Assembly (NCBI RefSeq): GCF_002875945.1
Contig: NZ_MCZK01000144.1
Coordinates: 160,678-224,677, forward strand
Direction: 5' to 3'
DNA length: 64,000 nt
Origin: Vibrio lentus
Lineage (GTDB): Bacteria > Pseudomonadota > Gammaproteobacteria > Enterobacterales > Vibrionaceae
Both the position numbers and the translations under genes were made by a program. Within the stretch, counting starts at the first letter, position 1, and every line of letters starts with the position of its first letter. Below the pieces are notes generated by a model. It did not search any database. It saw nothing but the letters and a program-made list of their open reading frames with translations, and was not told the origin of the DNA. Shown here one piece after another: positions 27,204 through 35,996 of this stretch.

Positions 27204-28829
27204 ATGATGAATGACGTAAAAGAGAGAGAAGAAGTACAATGTATGCAGGTACTTGGGAAGATGGACAACTCCGAGTACAAAGAGATCTTGTCTAAAGATG
27301 CATTAAAATTCTTAGAAGCTCTCGTCAATAAGTTTGGAGATCGCCGTCATGCCCTGCTAAGTGACCGCGACGTAAAACAAGCTCAATATGACGAGGGTGA
27401 GTTACCCAATTTCAGAAAATACACCATTTCCATTCGCCAGAATAAAGAGTGGAAAGTGGCGACACCGCCACCAGAGTTACTGGATCGACGCGTAGAGATC
27501 ACCGGACCTATCGAAAGAAAGATGGTGATCAACGCGCTAAACTCAGGCGCGAAAGTCTTCATGTGTTGCTTTGAGGATGCCTCTTCCCCGACTTGGGCCA
27601 ATATGGTCGAAGGGCAAATCAACCTAAGAGACGCCAACCTTGGCACCATTAGTTATTTCGATGAGAAGAAGCAGAAGCGTTACCAATTAAACGACGATCC
27701 TGCACTGCTGATCGCACGCCCACGAGGGATCCACCTTCCTGAGCAATCCATCCAATTCAACAATCAGCCTATCGGCGGTTGCTTGATGGACTTCGCCTTG
27801 TACTTTTTCCATAACTATCAGTCACGTGCACAACAAGGCTTAGGCGTTTACTACTACATTCCCAAGCTTGAGAGCATGGAAGAAGCACAGTGGTGGGACG
27901 ATATTTTCAGCTTCACCGAAAACTATTTCCACGTACCCAAAGGCACCATTCGTGCGACCGTGTTGATTGAAACTCTGCCAGCCGTATTCCAAATGGAAGA
28001 GATCTTGTACGCAATGCGTGATCATATCGTAGCGATGAACTGTGGCCGTTGGGATTACATCTTCAGCTACATCAAAACGCTGAAAAACCATAAAGACCGC
28101 ATCCTGCCTGACCGTCACGGGATCGGCATGGATCAAGAGTTCCTAAATGCCTACAGCCAGCTGTTAGTGCGTACTTGTCATGCTCGCGGTGCACTGGCGA
28201 TGGGTGGTATGTCGGCCTTTATTCCAGCAAAAGATCCGCAAGAAATGGCGCGCGTAACCGCCAAGGTTATCGAAGATAAGCAAAGAGAATCTCAGAACGG
28301 ACACGACGGCACATGGGTCGCGCACCCTGCACTGGTTGATTTGGCAATGTCGATCTTTGATAAGCACTTAGATGGCAAAGTAAACCAAATGGATTTTCAA
28401 AGCCCGGAGCATGTGATCAATGCAGAATCGTTGCTAAAACCTTGTGAAGGCAGCCGCGACGAAGCAGGAGTACGTAAAAATATACGCATTGCGCTTTATT
28501 ACATTGAGGCTTGGATCCAAGGCTACGGTTGTGTGCCTATCTACGGCCTTATGGAAGATGCCGCCACCGCAGAGATCTCAAGAGCCAACATCTGGCAATG
28601 GATCCACCACGGCATCACGCTTGATGACGGCCAAACCTTTACCAAACAACTGTTCCACTCTTGGCTTTACCAGGAGTTAGACACGATAAAACATGAAGTC
28701 GGTGACTCGCGCTATACAGCAGGTCGATTTGAAGAGACAGCTGATCTTTTCTATCAACTTTCTACAGCCGAAGAGTTCGCTGCCTTCCTAACTTTACCCA
28801 GCTATGGGCTATTACAAGAGTCCAGTTAG
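27204..28829 (+). CDS. aceB: Malate synthase A
   Basis: Condenses glyoxylate with acetyl-CoA to malate, the other exit for glyoxylate. The 541-residue protein is of the AceB (isoform A) length and shows LIARPRGIHLPE near residue 170 with the catalytic arginine, the magnesium-binding glutamate in VLIETLPAVFQMEEILY near 255, and MGGMSAFIPAKD near 335. The start at 27204 has an AAAGGAG site 6 bases upstream; a GTG 10 codons earlier overlaps the operator region and is unlikely. No isocitrate lyase gene lies next to it, unlike the usual aceBA pair, which fits a role in using purine-derived glyoxylate. Confidence 0.94.
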   Translation: MMNDVKEREEVQCMQVLGKMDNSEYKEILSKDALKFLEALVNKFGDRRHALLSDRDVKQAQYDEGELPNFRKYTISIRQNKEWKVATPPPELLDRRVEITGPIERKMVINALNSGAKVFMCCFEDASSPTWANMVEGQINLRDANLGTISYFDEKKQKRYQLNDDPALLIARPRGIHLPEQSIQFNNQPIGGCLMDFALYFFHNYQSRAQQGLGVYYYIPKLESMEEAQWWDDIFSFTENYFHVPKGTIRATVLIETLPAVFQMEEILYAMRDHIVAMNCGRWDYIFSYIKTLKNHKDRILPDRHGIGMDQEFLNAYSQLLVRTCHARGALAMGGMSAFIPAKDPQEMARVTAKVIEDKQRESQNGHDGTWVAHPALVDLAMSIFDKHLDGKVNQMDFQSPEHVINAESLLKPCEGSRDEAGVRKNIRIALYYIEAWIQGYGCVPIYGLMEDAATAEISRANIWQWIHHGITLDDGQTFTKQLFHSWLYQELDTIKHEVGDSRYTAGRFEETADLFYQLSTAEEFAAFLTLPSYGLLQESS

Positions 28830-28932
28830 GACTCTTGTACCGAGCTGAATCAGTCAATGATATTCACAAACAAGAGTAATGATTGGCTGGCTGAGCTTGG
28901 TACGTATGCCCCTTGAAAAACTAGGAGATAAC

Positions 28933-29373
28933 ATGGGAAGTTTGACTCTACAACAAGCGTTAACCATCATCGATGGAACCTTAAAAGCAGGAAACAAGAT
29001 CCACACAGAACCTTTGACGGTCGCCGTCTTAGACAGTGGTGGCAAACTGATTTCTCTGCAACGTCAAGATGGCTCTAGCATGATGCGACCAGATATCGCG
29101 ATTGCTAAAGCATGGGGGGCACTCGCACTGGGTTGTTCCTCTAGAAAACTCGCCCAAGATGCTGACAACCGACCAGCATTCATCTCCGCCGTAAACGTGC
29201 TGGCACACGGAAACATGGTGCCAGTTCCAGGGGGGCTACTGATTCGAGACAAGGATAAAACGGTATTGGGTGCTATCGGCGTGAGCGGTGACATCTCAGA
29301 CATCGATGAAAGCTGCGCCATTAATGGGATTGGCTGCGCAGAACTGTTTAGTGACGAGATGCTCCAAGCATAA
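28933..29373 (+). CDS. GlcG/HbpS-like protein (DUF336)
   Basis: Small protein of the GlcG/HbpS family, often found with glycolate or glyoxylate genes; some members bind haem, but the general function is unknown. The 146-residue sequence shows VAVLDSGGKLISLQRQDG, the RPDIAIAKAWGAL block and PVPGGLLIRD...GAIGVSGD, typical of the family. The ATG at 28933 follows an AGGAG site; upstream in-frame codons have none. It lies 103 bp after aceB on the same strand and is followed by a strong terminator, so it is probably co-transcribed with aceB. Confidence 0.85.
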   Translation: MGSLTLQQALTIIDGTLKAGNKIHTEPLTVAVLDSGGKLISLQRQDGSSMMRPDIAIAKAWGALALGCSSRKLAQDADNRPAFISAVNVLAHGNMVPVPGGLLIRDKDKTVLGAIGVSGDISDIDESCAINGIGCAELFSDEMLQA

Positions 29374-29400
29374 TCCAGTAATTGACTGGACTTACAAAAG

Positions 29401-29431
29401 AAAAAACCGAAGCCTTAAGCTTCGGTTTTTT
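29401..29431. terminator. Bidirectional intrinsic terminator
   Basis: Perfect 13-bp arms AAAAAACCGAAGC / GCTTCGGTTTTTT with a 5-base loop between the convergent GlcG-like and DoxX genes. Confidence 0.92.
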
Positions 29432-29486
29432 ATTCATAAATTGCGCCAACAACACTAACGAATAAACTGCAATTGGACAAAAAACA

Positions 29487-29924
29487 CTAACGAACAAGAA
29501 CCATTAAGCGCGTCCATTTAACGTCTTGCTTCAGCTTGTTAGACAACCAGTAATCAACACTAAACGACCCTGCGCCAAGTACCGCTAACGCCAGATATCC
29601 ACCAGCAACTGAGACATTTTTATAGAAGTGAATCATTTGATCCGACGAACTTGGGTCGAAGTGAAACATAACACCGGACACCAAAGAGAAAAACGCAATC
29701 GACAACGCAGTAAAGCGAGTCATAAATCCAGCTAGAATCGCAAGTCCGCCACCGAGTTCAAGCAAGATAACCAAAGGCAACAAGTAAGCGCTCACGCCTT
29801 GAGATGCCATGTATCCCGCCGTTCCTTCATAGCTAAATAGCTTTCCCCAACCCGCTTGAATAAACAAGTAAGCCAATAAAATGCGAGCGAAAAAAGTCAG
29901 TGTGTCGTTCATTCTGGTGTTCAT
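29487..29924 (-). CDS. DoxX-family membrane protein
   Basis: Small inner-membrane protein of the DoxX/YphA type, with four hydrophobic segments. The N-terminal RILLAYLFIQAGWGKLFS block, the LLPLVILLELGGGLAILAGF block and the following RFTALSIAFFSLV helix are typical. The function of the family is unclear; some members relate to thiol or oxidative stress. It is divergent from the LysR-type gene at 30130, which may regulate it. Confidence 0.85.
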   Translation of the reverse strand: MNTRMNDTLTFFARILLAYLFIQAGWGKLFSYEGTAGYMASQGVSAYLLPLVILLELGGGLAILAGFMTRFTALSIAFFSLVSGVMFHFDPSSSDQMIHFYKNVSVAGGYLALAVLGAGSFSVDYWLSNKLKQDVKWTRLMVLVR

Positions 29925-30129
29925 AGTTCTAAGCCTTGATAAGTTTCATTGCCGATAGGTTATTCGACTTAGCATTAAGATGATAACGAGAAAAATAGAA
30001 CAACTTGTTTGAAATTTTAGTAGACATACTCGCATACAAATTACTGACTAAATCCGAAGATTCAACATCCTCAATGCTGTTACCATTGGCTGAAATTCAT
30101 TGAACACTTGCCCCATTTTTATTGATTTT

Positions 30130-31035
30130 ATGAAGATTCTGAAGAAAACACTGCCGCTCGACACCTTACAAATATTGGATGTTCTACAACGTGAAGGGAC
30201 TTACTCGTCAGCCTCTGCGCATCTCAATCGATCCGTTTCTGCATTGAGTTATCAGATTCAAAAATTGGAAGACGAACTCGGCATCTTGATCTTAGATCGA
30301 TCAGGACATAGAGCCGTGTTTACTCAGGTAGGACACATGTTGGTGGAAAATGGTCGCCAGTTACTTGCGGGATCCGATGAACTTATAAACCAAATACAAC
30401 GTTTCTCAAGTGGTTGGGAAAGCGAACTGTTTGTTTCCTATGACGGCATTATCGGGCAAGACATTGCGTTGTCGTTAATCGCCGAAATGGCAACGGAGTG
30501 CAGCACGCAACTTTATATCCAAGAAGATATTTTGTCGGGAGGCTGGGAAGCATTAATCTCAGGAAAAGCAGATATTCTGATCTCATCAATGCCCCATATC
30601 GAGCTACCGAATACCGTCAACAGTAAAAGCATTGGCAGTGTAGAAATGATCTGGGTAGCCGCGAAAAATGCACCCATTTTAAACGAACCAAATCCGCTCA
30701 GTGAATCCACACGACGTGAACACACGATCATCGCAGTGGCCGATACCGCTAAGTCAGCACCTAAAATCACCAAAAACATCTTACTGAACCAAAAAACCAG
30801 TACGGTCAGTTCAATGAGCAGTAAGTTGACGGCAATTCAACGTAACCTTGGTATCGGTACTCTGCCTAAACAGCTTATAGCCGCCGAGTTAGAAGCCGGA
30901 AGTTTAGTGGAAATTGGCCACGCAAGAACCGTTGATATCGTGCTTGCGTGGCAAATAGGCAACATGGGGAAGGCAAAAACACTCGCTTTGAAAAAGTTAG
31001 AAAAGTGCTGGAGAGCATCGGCTCAAACTCACTAA
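30130..31035 (+). CDS. LysR-type transcriptional regulator
   Basis: Regulator with an N-terminal winged helix (LQILDVLQREGTYSSASAHLNRSVSALS, then KLEDELGILILDRSG) and a LysR substrate-binding domain. The length is about 301 residues from the ATG at 30130; a TTG 10 codons earlier is possible, and neither has a strong ribosome site. It diverges from the DoxX gene and probably controls it; the effector is unknown. Confidence 0.88.
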   Translation: MKILKKTLPLDTLQILDVLQREGTYSSASAHLNRSVSALSYQIQKLEDELGILILDRSGHRAVFTQVGHMLVENGRQLLAGSDELINQIQRFSSGWESELFVSYDGIIGQDIALSLIAEMATECSTQLYIQEDILSGGWEALISGKADILISSMPHIELPNTVNSKSIGSVEMIWVAAKNAPILNEPNPLSESTRREHTIIAVADTAKSAPKITKNILLNQKTSTVSSMSSKLTAIQRNLGIGTLPKQLIAAELEAGSLVEIGHARTVDIVLAWQIGNMGKAKTLALKKLEKCWRASAQTH

Positions 31036-31063
31036 ACCGAACCTAGTCAGACACTCCGAAAAT

Positions 31064-31366
31064 CTATTTATCCCGTCCAATAAATCGACTTTGTTGGACA
31101 CTCTCGCCTTGAGGTGTGGTTGCTTCAAATCGGTACACCCTTGGGATATTTCCCTTGTAGAAAAAGGCTTGCCCTCTGTCTGATGTTTCTGTCATTTGTT
31201 GCCCGCGAATATTAGTGGTGACCTGAGCGTTAGGAACGCGTTCTCCATCTTGATAAACGGTGACGACGACACCGTTGGTTTGTTCGTTGATCGACATTTT
31301 CAACTCTGCATGGGATGCAAATGAGGTTGCGAGTAGTGCTGCGCTAAGGGCTATTTTAAGTTTCAT
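31064..31366 (-). CDS. Small secreted protein, unknown function
   Basis: A 100-residue protein with a clear signal peptide (MKLKIALSAALLATSFASHA). The mature part of about 80 residues alternates strands (GVVVTVYQDGERVPNAQVTTNIRG, ending QSRFIGRDK) and resembles a small carboxypeptidase-regulatory-like or transthyretin-like beta domain by eye. It is convergent with the LysR gene and ends 28 bp from it. I do not know its function. Confidence 0.7.
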   Translation of the reverse strand: MKLKIALSAALLATSFASHAELKMSINEQTNGVVVTVYQDGERVPNAQVTTNIRGQQMTETSDRGQAFFYKGNIPRVYRFEATTPQGESVQQSRFIGRDK

Positions 31367-31571
31367 TTCTGTAATCTCTGTATTGTTGGAATACGAGAAA
31401 TATACGGATGGATGGCATCTATTGATAACGGGAAGTCTTAAATAGGATGTCCTAAAATATTGAATTACATCAATGGAACTTGTTCGGTTTTCTAGCTCAG
31501 TGTCTCTAGCTCAGTGTCGTTCCCAAATTAACCGATACTAAGTAGCGCGACACCAAATTGAAGACACAAAA

Positions 31572-31598
31572 AAACCGAAGTTCATCACTTCGGTTTTC
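31572..31598. terminator. Intrinsic terminator after the MarR gene
   Basis: Arms AAAACCGAAG / CTTCGGTTTT with a 7-base loop, 27 bp after the MarR stop on the minus strand, with an A run on its left giving T residues in the minus transcript. Confidence 0.85.
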
Positions 31599-31625
31599 AA
31601 ATCAGTTTGAGTTAGCTCACGTCAA

Positions 31626-32108
31626 TTACTCGTAAGCGCTCAACCATGTTTTTAGCAGTTGGTTGGTGTTCTTCTTCTGGCTCGCAGACAGAGATTTAAC
31701 CAGCTTCTTCTGCATTTCAACATGCTCAGTCATCATTTGGTCAATCAGAATCAAACCATCTTTGGTTAGCTCAACACTCACACTGCGTCTGTCTTCTTTG
31801 CTGTGTTCACGACTGATCAACCCTTTGGCTTCCAGTTTATCAAGGCGATTGGTCATCGCACCTGATGTCAGCATCATCGAACCTATCAGCTCTGAGGGAG
31901 TGAGTCGGTAAGGCTTTCCAGAACGTCGCAAGGTGGCTAGCACATCAAACTCACCGAGTTTCATGTCGTATTTTTTATGAAGCTCGGCAACTTGAGTCTC
32001 CATATACTTGGCAATACGCATAATCCGGCCCATCATTGCCATAGGCTCAGTTTCTAGCTCAGGCTTTTCCTTTGCCCATTGCTCTACTACGCGGTCGATA
32101 GCATCCAT
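31626..32108 (-). CDS. MarR-family repressor
   Basis: Winged-helix repressor of about 160 residues. The DNA-binding core is visible from RLTPSELIGSMMLTSGAMTNRL to the wing SREHSKEDRRSVSVELT; flanking helices form the dimer domain. The start is either the ATG at 32108 or a TTG at 32114 closer to a GGAG site. It is divergent from the EamA gene at 32233, and two near-identical palindromic sites in the gap suggest that it represses both genes. Confidence 0.9.
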   Translation of the reverse strand: MDAIDRVVEQWAKEKPELETEPMAMMGRIMRIAKYMETQVAELHKKYDMKLGEFDVLATLRRSGKPYRLTPSELIGSMMLTSGAMTNRLDKLEAKGLISREHSKEDRRSVSVELTKDGLILIDQMMTEHVEMQKKLVKSLSASQKKNTNQLLKTWLSAYE

Positions 32109-32158
32109 TTGCAATCTCGCTCCGTTATTAGTCTTGATTACTTCAAACTAGTTTAACA

Positions 32159-32171
32159 TAAAGATACTTTA
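32159..32171. promoter_or_regulatory. Putative MarR operator 1
   Basis: TAAAGATACTTTA is a perfect inverted repeat (5-bp arms, 3-bp centre), embedded in a longer direct repeat TTAACRTAAAGATAYTTTA shared with site 2, whose start is 60 bp away. Confidence 0.5.
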
Positions 32172-32218
32172 CAACCACTAGTTCTCAGTATACAGTTCAC
32201 ACAATAGTTATCTTAACG

Positions 32219-32231
32219 TAAAGATATTTTA
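32219..32231. promoter_or_regulatory. Putative MarR operator 2
   Basis: TAAAGATATTTTA matches site 1 at 12 of 13 positions and ends one base before the EamA start codon. A repressor here would block translation start and transcription of the transporter. Confidence 0.5.
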
Positions 32232-32232
32232 A

Positions 32233-33126
32233 ATGAACATATTATTAGCAATGATCCCCGCGTTCTTTTGGGGAACAACCTATGCAGTGACGCAATTTAC
32301 GCTACAGGAGTGGCCACCATTATTATTGGGTGCTTTGCGTGCGTTACCTGCTGGTTTGTTATTGCTAGCAGTAAAGCCGACACTGCCTAAAAAAGGCGAG
32401 TGGCAGATCATTTTCACATTGGGCCTTATCAATATTGCGACCTTCTTTGGCCTGATCTTCGTGATGGCACTAACGCTGCCTTCAGCGATTTCTGGCGTGG
32501 GTATGATCTCTGTACCTGTGTTCGCGATGATCTTCCATTGGGTAGTGAAAAAGCAACGCCCGCATCTGATTCAAGCCCTTTCTGGTATTGGCTTGATCAC
32601 CTTAGCGTGGATACTGTTTAACCCAAGCCAAATCGCTTTGAATCCAATTGGTTTAGGCGCCATGTTCGCCGCGATCATGTGTATTGTCATCGGCAGCAGC
32701 ATTACCAAGTCACTGGGTAACCGCATGCATTGGTGGAAGGTATTAACATGGCAGCTGATTTTAGGCGGTACGATTTTATCTGTCGCGTCTGGCGTTCATG
32801 CCTTCATCGACCCACAACCTTATGTTAATGCTGTCACTCATTTCGATACTCGCAACGCTATGGGTCTATTGTGGGTAATTGGGCTAAACACAGCACTAGG
32901 TTACGGCATGTATGTATGGCTACTACAACGTATGTCAGTAGTTGATTTCACCTTTGGTGGTATCGCTAACCCAGTTGCTGGCATCGTGACGGGCATGGTG
33001 TTGATGGGTGAATCCTTCACTCCAGTACAGTACTCGCTAATGACAGGCATGATCGTAATGTCACTACTACCGCAACTCATCCTTGCAGTAAGACAAACCA
33101 AACAAGTTAAGCCTGTTAGGCAGTAA
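32233..33126 (+). CDS. EamA/DMT-family transporter
   Basis: Drug/metabolite transporter-type exporter or permease with ten predicted membrane helices and two EamA repeats. The first repeat has AMIPAFFWGTTYAVTQF, the second WVIGLNTALGYGMYVWLL. The 297-residue length is standard. The substrate is unknown; amino acid or metabolite export is common in this family. It is probably controlled by the divergent MarR gene. Confidence 0.9.
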   Translation: MNILLAMIPAFFWGTTYAVTQFTLQEWPPLLLGALRALPAGLLLLAVKPTLPKKGEWQIIFTLGLINIATFFGLIFVMALTLPSAISGVGMISVPVFAMIFHWVVKKQRPHLIQALSGIGLITLAWILFNPSQIALNPIGLGAMFAAIMCIVIGSSITKSLGNRMHWWKVLTWQLILGGTILSVASGVHAFIDPQPYVNAVTHFDTRNAMGLLWVIGLNTALGYGMYVWLLQRMSVVDFTFGGIANPVAGIVTGMVLMGESFTPVQYSLMTGMIVMSLLPQLILAVRQTKQVKPVRQ

Positions 33127-33148
33127 AAAGATTTAGAGTGTTACGAAT

Positions 33149-33174
33149 AAACCCGCCAAGTGCGGGTTTTGTTT
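33149..33174 (+). terminator. Intrinsic terminator after EamA
   Basis: Arms AAACCCGC / GCGGGTTT with a 5-base loop followed by TGTTTT, 23 bp after the EamA stop. Confidence 0.85.
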
Positions 33175-33344
33175 TATCTACAATACTAACAATTGCAGTA
33201 CAGACACCGTATTTTGCGAGCGCCTTCTTACCCCCATCTTTTAAACCGATCTTTGAGACTCATTTTTGAGCCTGCCGCGTATCAGATATGTTTTTTCGAC
33301 TAGCATAAAGTAAGTACATCGAAACGAAACTGAAAGGTGACATC

Positions 33345-34865
33345 ATGATTACGTCGAAGCTAAAAGCAATTGTGTTAGCGAGCAGTATTTTTATCTCACA
33401 CCAAGTACTGGCGACTGAAAACTACAATACTGATATTCCGTCAAGCATCATGACGCCAGATACAGTGCAAACCAGCATCGGCGAATTGAATTTTAAAGAT
33501 GGTGCGCCAACGGCTGAAACCGCGCAAAAGCTTTATGACAATCTAGATACGCTTCGCTCAACAGAGGTGTTCCTCAATGCGATTCCAATGGCTTCACTTG
33601 AAGCTCTGCGTGTTGGTCATGAGGGGATCGGTTCAACATCATCAAACCAAGTGGTGGTGTTCGATAATCTGATGGATTCAAACCCTCTATTTTTAACCGG
33701 TAACACCGACACCGTTTATGCTTCGGTTTTCCTAGACCTAGAGAAAGATGGTCCAACCGTCATTGAGGTACCAGAAGGCATGGGACCAACAACGGTGAAC
33801 GATGCGTTCTTTCGTTTTGTTATTGACTTGGGCATCGTGGGGCCAGATAAAGGCAAAGGTGGTAAGTATCTAATTCTTCCTCCGGGTTATGAAGGCGAAG
33901 TACCTGAAGGCTATTTTGTTTCACAATCCACCAGCTACACCAACTGGTTTATTGCGCGCGGATTCCTGAAAGATGGCAAGACCGACGCAGCAGTAACAGC
34001 TTATAAAGAGAAGCTGAAGATCTACCCATTAGCAAAGAAAGATGATCAACCAAAAATGGAATTCATCTCTGGTAGTGGCAAATCATTCAATACCATTCAT
34101 GCAAACGATGAGCACTTCTACACCGAGATTAAAACAGTCCTAGATAAAGAGCCGATTTCCTTCATCGACCCAGAGCTTCGTGGATTAATGTCGAGCATTG
34201 GTATTCAGAAGAACAAACCTTTTGCACCCGATGAGCGCATGCAAAAACTGATGAAAGATGGCGTCGCGATTGGTAACGCAACAGCGAGATCACTTTACTT
34301 CCAACCAAGAGACAAGAAAGCTTACATCTATGAAGATCGCCTATGGAAAACGGCGTTTATCGGCAAAGATTACCAATGGTTAGTCGACCAAGGTGAAGGT
34401 GGACGCAACCTAGATGCTCGTTCTTACTTCTTCTACATCGCGACAGTGAATACACCAGCGATGGCTCTGAAGCTTATCGAAAAGGGCTCTCAATACGCAT
34501 TGATTGACCAAGCAAAAGACGGTGAATACTTCGATGGTGGCAAACACTATAAATTGAATATTCCGGCGAATGTGCCAGCTAAGAACTTCTGGTCTATTGT
34601 GGCTTACGACACGCAAACGCGTTCAGAGCTGCAAACTAGCCAACCGCTGCCAAGTAAGAATAATCAGCGTGATGACTTCATTGAAAACAAAGATGGTTCG
34701 GTTGATTTGTACTTTGGCCCTACCGCTCCAAAAGGCAAAGAGGCGAACTGGATTGAGACGGTTCCGGGCAAGGGTTGGTTTACAGTACTGAGACTCTATG
34801 GACCACAAGAAGCATGGTATGATCAAACGTGGAAACCAAGCGACATTGAAGAGGTGAAGCTGTAA
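33345..34865 (+). CDS. Periplasmic DUF1254/DUF1214 protein
   Basis: A 506-residue exported protein: signal peptide through about residue 23 (...SHQVLA), then the DUF1254 region (NTDTVYASVFLDLEKDGPTVIEVPEG near residue 125) and the DUF1214 region near the C terminus (IPANVPAKNFWSIVAYD, GSVDLYFGPTAPKGKEANW). The family is widespread in Proteobacteria and has no agreed function. It stands alone between two terminators. Confidence 0.88.
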   Translation: MITSKLKAIVLASSIFISHQVLATENYNTDIPSSIMTPDTVQTSIGELNFKDGAPTAETAQKLYDNLDTLRSTEVFLNAIPMASLEALRVGHEGIGSTSSNQVVVFDNLMDSNPLFLTGNTDTVYASVFLDLEKDGPTVIEVPEGMGPTTVNDAFFRFVIDLGIVGPDKGKGGKYLILPPGYEGEVPEGYFVSQSTSYTNWFIARGFLKDGKTDAAVTAYKEKLKIYPLAKKDDQPKMEFISGSGKSFNTIHANDEHFYTEIKTVLDKEPISFIDPELRGLMSSIGIQKNKPFAPDERMQKLMKDGVAIGNATARSLYFQPRDKKAYIYEDRLWKTAFIGKDYQWLVDQGEGGRNLDARSYFFYIATVNTPAMALKLIEKGSQYALIDQAKDGEYFDGGKHYKLNIPANVPAKNFWSIVAYDTQTRSELQTSQPLPSKNNQRDDFIENKDGSVDLYFGPTAPKGKEANWIETVPGKGWFTVLRLYGPQEAWYDQTWKPSDIEEVKL

Positions 34866-34906
34866 CACCAAGTCTGCATCGTTAATCAAGCTGTAAACCT
34901 AAAACA

Positions 34907-34932
34907 AAAACGCGCCTAAATCGGCGCGTTTT
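34907..34932. terminator. Bidirectional intrinsic terminator
   Basis: Arms AAAACGCGCC / GGCGCGTTTT around a 6-base loop between the convergent DUF1254 and LysR genes. Confidence 0.87.
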
Positions 34933-34946
34933 CTGTTATTTCATCA

Positions 34947-35855
34947 TTAACGATTTTCCAAACTTTCACTTAAAATCTGTTCGATGCGTTTCACTATGGG
35001 GTGCTGATAACAAGCGCGGTGGTATTGGATACCAACATCGAAAGTCACCGTTTCTCCATTGAACAATACAGGTCGCTGACTAAGCCCGCTTGGTATGGAC
35101 GCTGAATCCATATCAAATCCAACGAATACATATTGGCTCACCTGAACACACTCCAGAGCTGAAGAGACCGACGCGACCGTCAGCTTTTGCTGTAATACCA
35201 ACCCTGTGCGTTTTTTCAAACGTTCGTAATAAGAGTTAGCGTCCAATGAGCCCATCGAAACACGCACCGTATCAAAGCTTTCTAACTGAGTAAGGTCGAT
35301 GGTTTCATTTTTGGCTAAAGGATGTGCATCTGTCACATAAGCGAACAAGTCTAGCGAACCGACTTTACGCTCTACAATACGATCATTCAGTTCGTTGGGG
35401 TAACCTGAAACGCCGATCGCTAAAGTTCCCGCTTTTGGGAATTCAACTCCATCCAACGACCAATCCATCATCGATATTTTGGGCTTTGATTCTTCACTTG
35501 TTAACCCTTTCAATAAGGGAACGGTAAACAATGTGCTCAACGGGTTAGCAGCATGAAAAACATATTCAATATTCGAATCGGCTCCGACAAACGACTGCGA
35601 TATTTGCTGTGCTTGCTCTAACCTTTCTAGAGGCTCTTTCACCACCAACATCAATTGAGTGGTGAACAAGGTCGGAGCGTAAACACCTTTGGTCGCGATG
35701 AATAATTCATTAGCAAACAGATCTCGGCAATCGGCCAAATGACGATTAAACGTCGCTCGGCTAATATCTAAAATATGACACACCTTCGCCTGAGATTGTT
35801 GCTCATAAAGCAGATCCAAAAATCGATACAGATTTAAGTCGATTGTGTTTTTCAA
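34947..35855 (-). CDS. LysR-type transcriptional regulator, divergent branch
   Basis: A 302-residue LysR-type protein. The N-terminal helix-turn-helix (KVCHILDISRATFNRHLADCRDLF) is less canonical than usual, followed by NELFIATKGVYAPT and a periplasmic-binding-like domain. It is followed by no obvious target on its strand; the next gene is the MFS transporter 141 bp upstream on the same strand. Target unknown. Confidence 0.82.
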   Translation of the reverse strand: MKNTIDLNLYRFLDLLYEQQSQAKVCHILDISRATFNRHLADCRDLFANELFIATKGVYAPTLFTTQLMLVVKEPLERLEQAQQISQSFVGADSNIEYVFHAANPLSTLFTVPLLKGLTSEESKPKISMMDWSLDGVEFPKAGTLAIGVSGYPNELNDRIVERKVGSLDLFAYVTDAHPLAKNETIDLTQLESFDTVRVSMGSLDANSYYERLKKRTGLVLQQKLTVASVSSALECVQVSQYVFVGFDMDSASIPSGLSQRPVLFNGETVTFDVGIQYHRACYQHPIVKRIEQILSESLENR

Positions 35856-35996
35856 ATCCCCTACCTCATTTCCATGTTATGTCGTTCCTTTGTTCAGTAT
35901 GAACGCGAACAAAATAAACCTTCAACACTCTATGCTATAACTTTGCTGCCAGTAGCGTTTTTCATGCAAACTTCCTAAAAGAAAAACGTCAACGTA

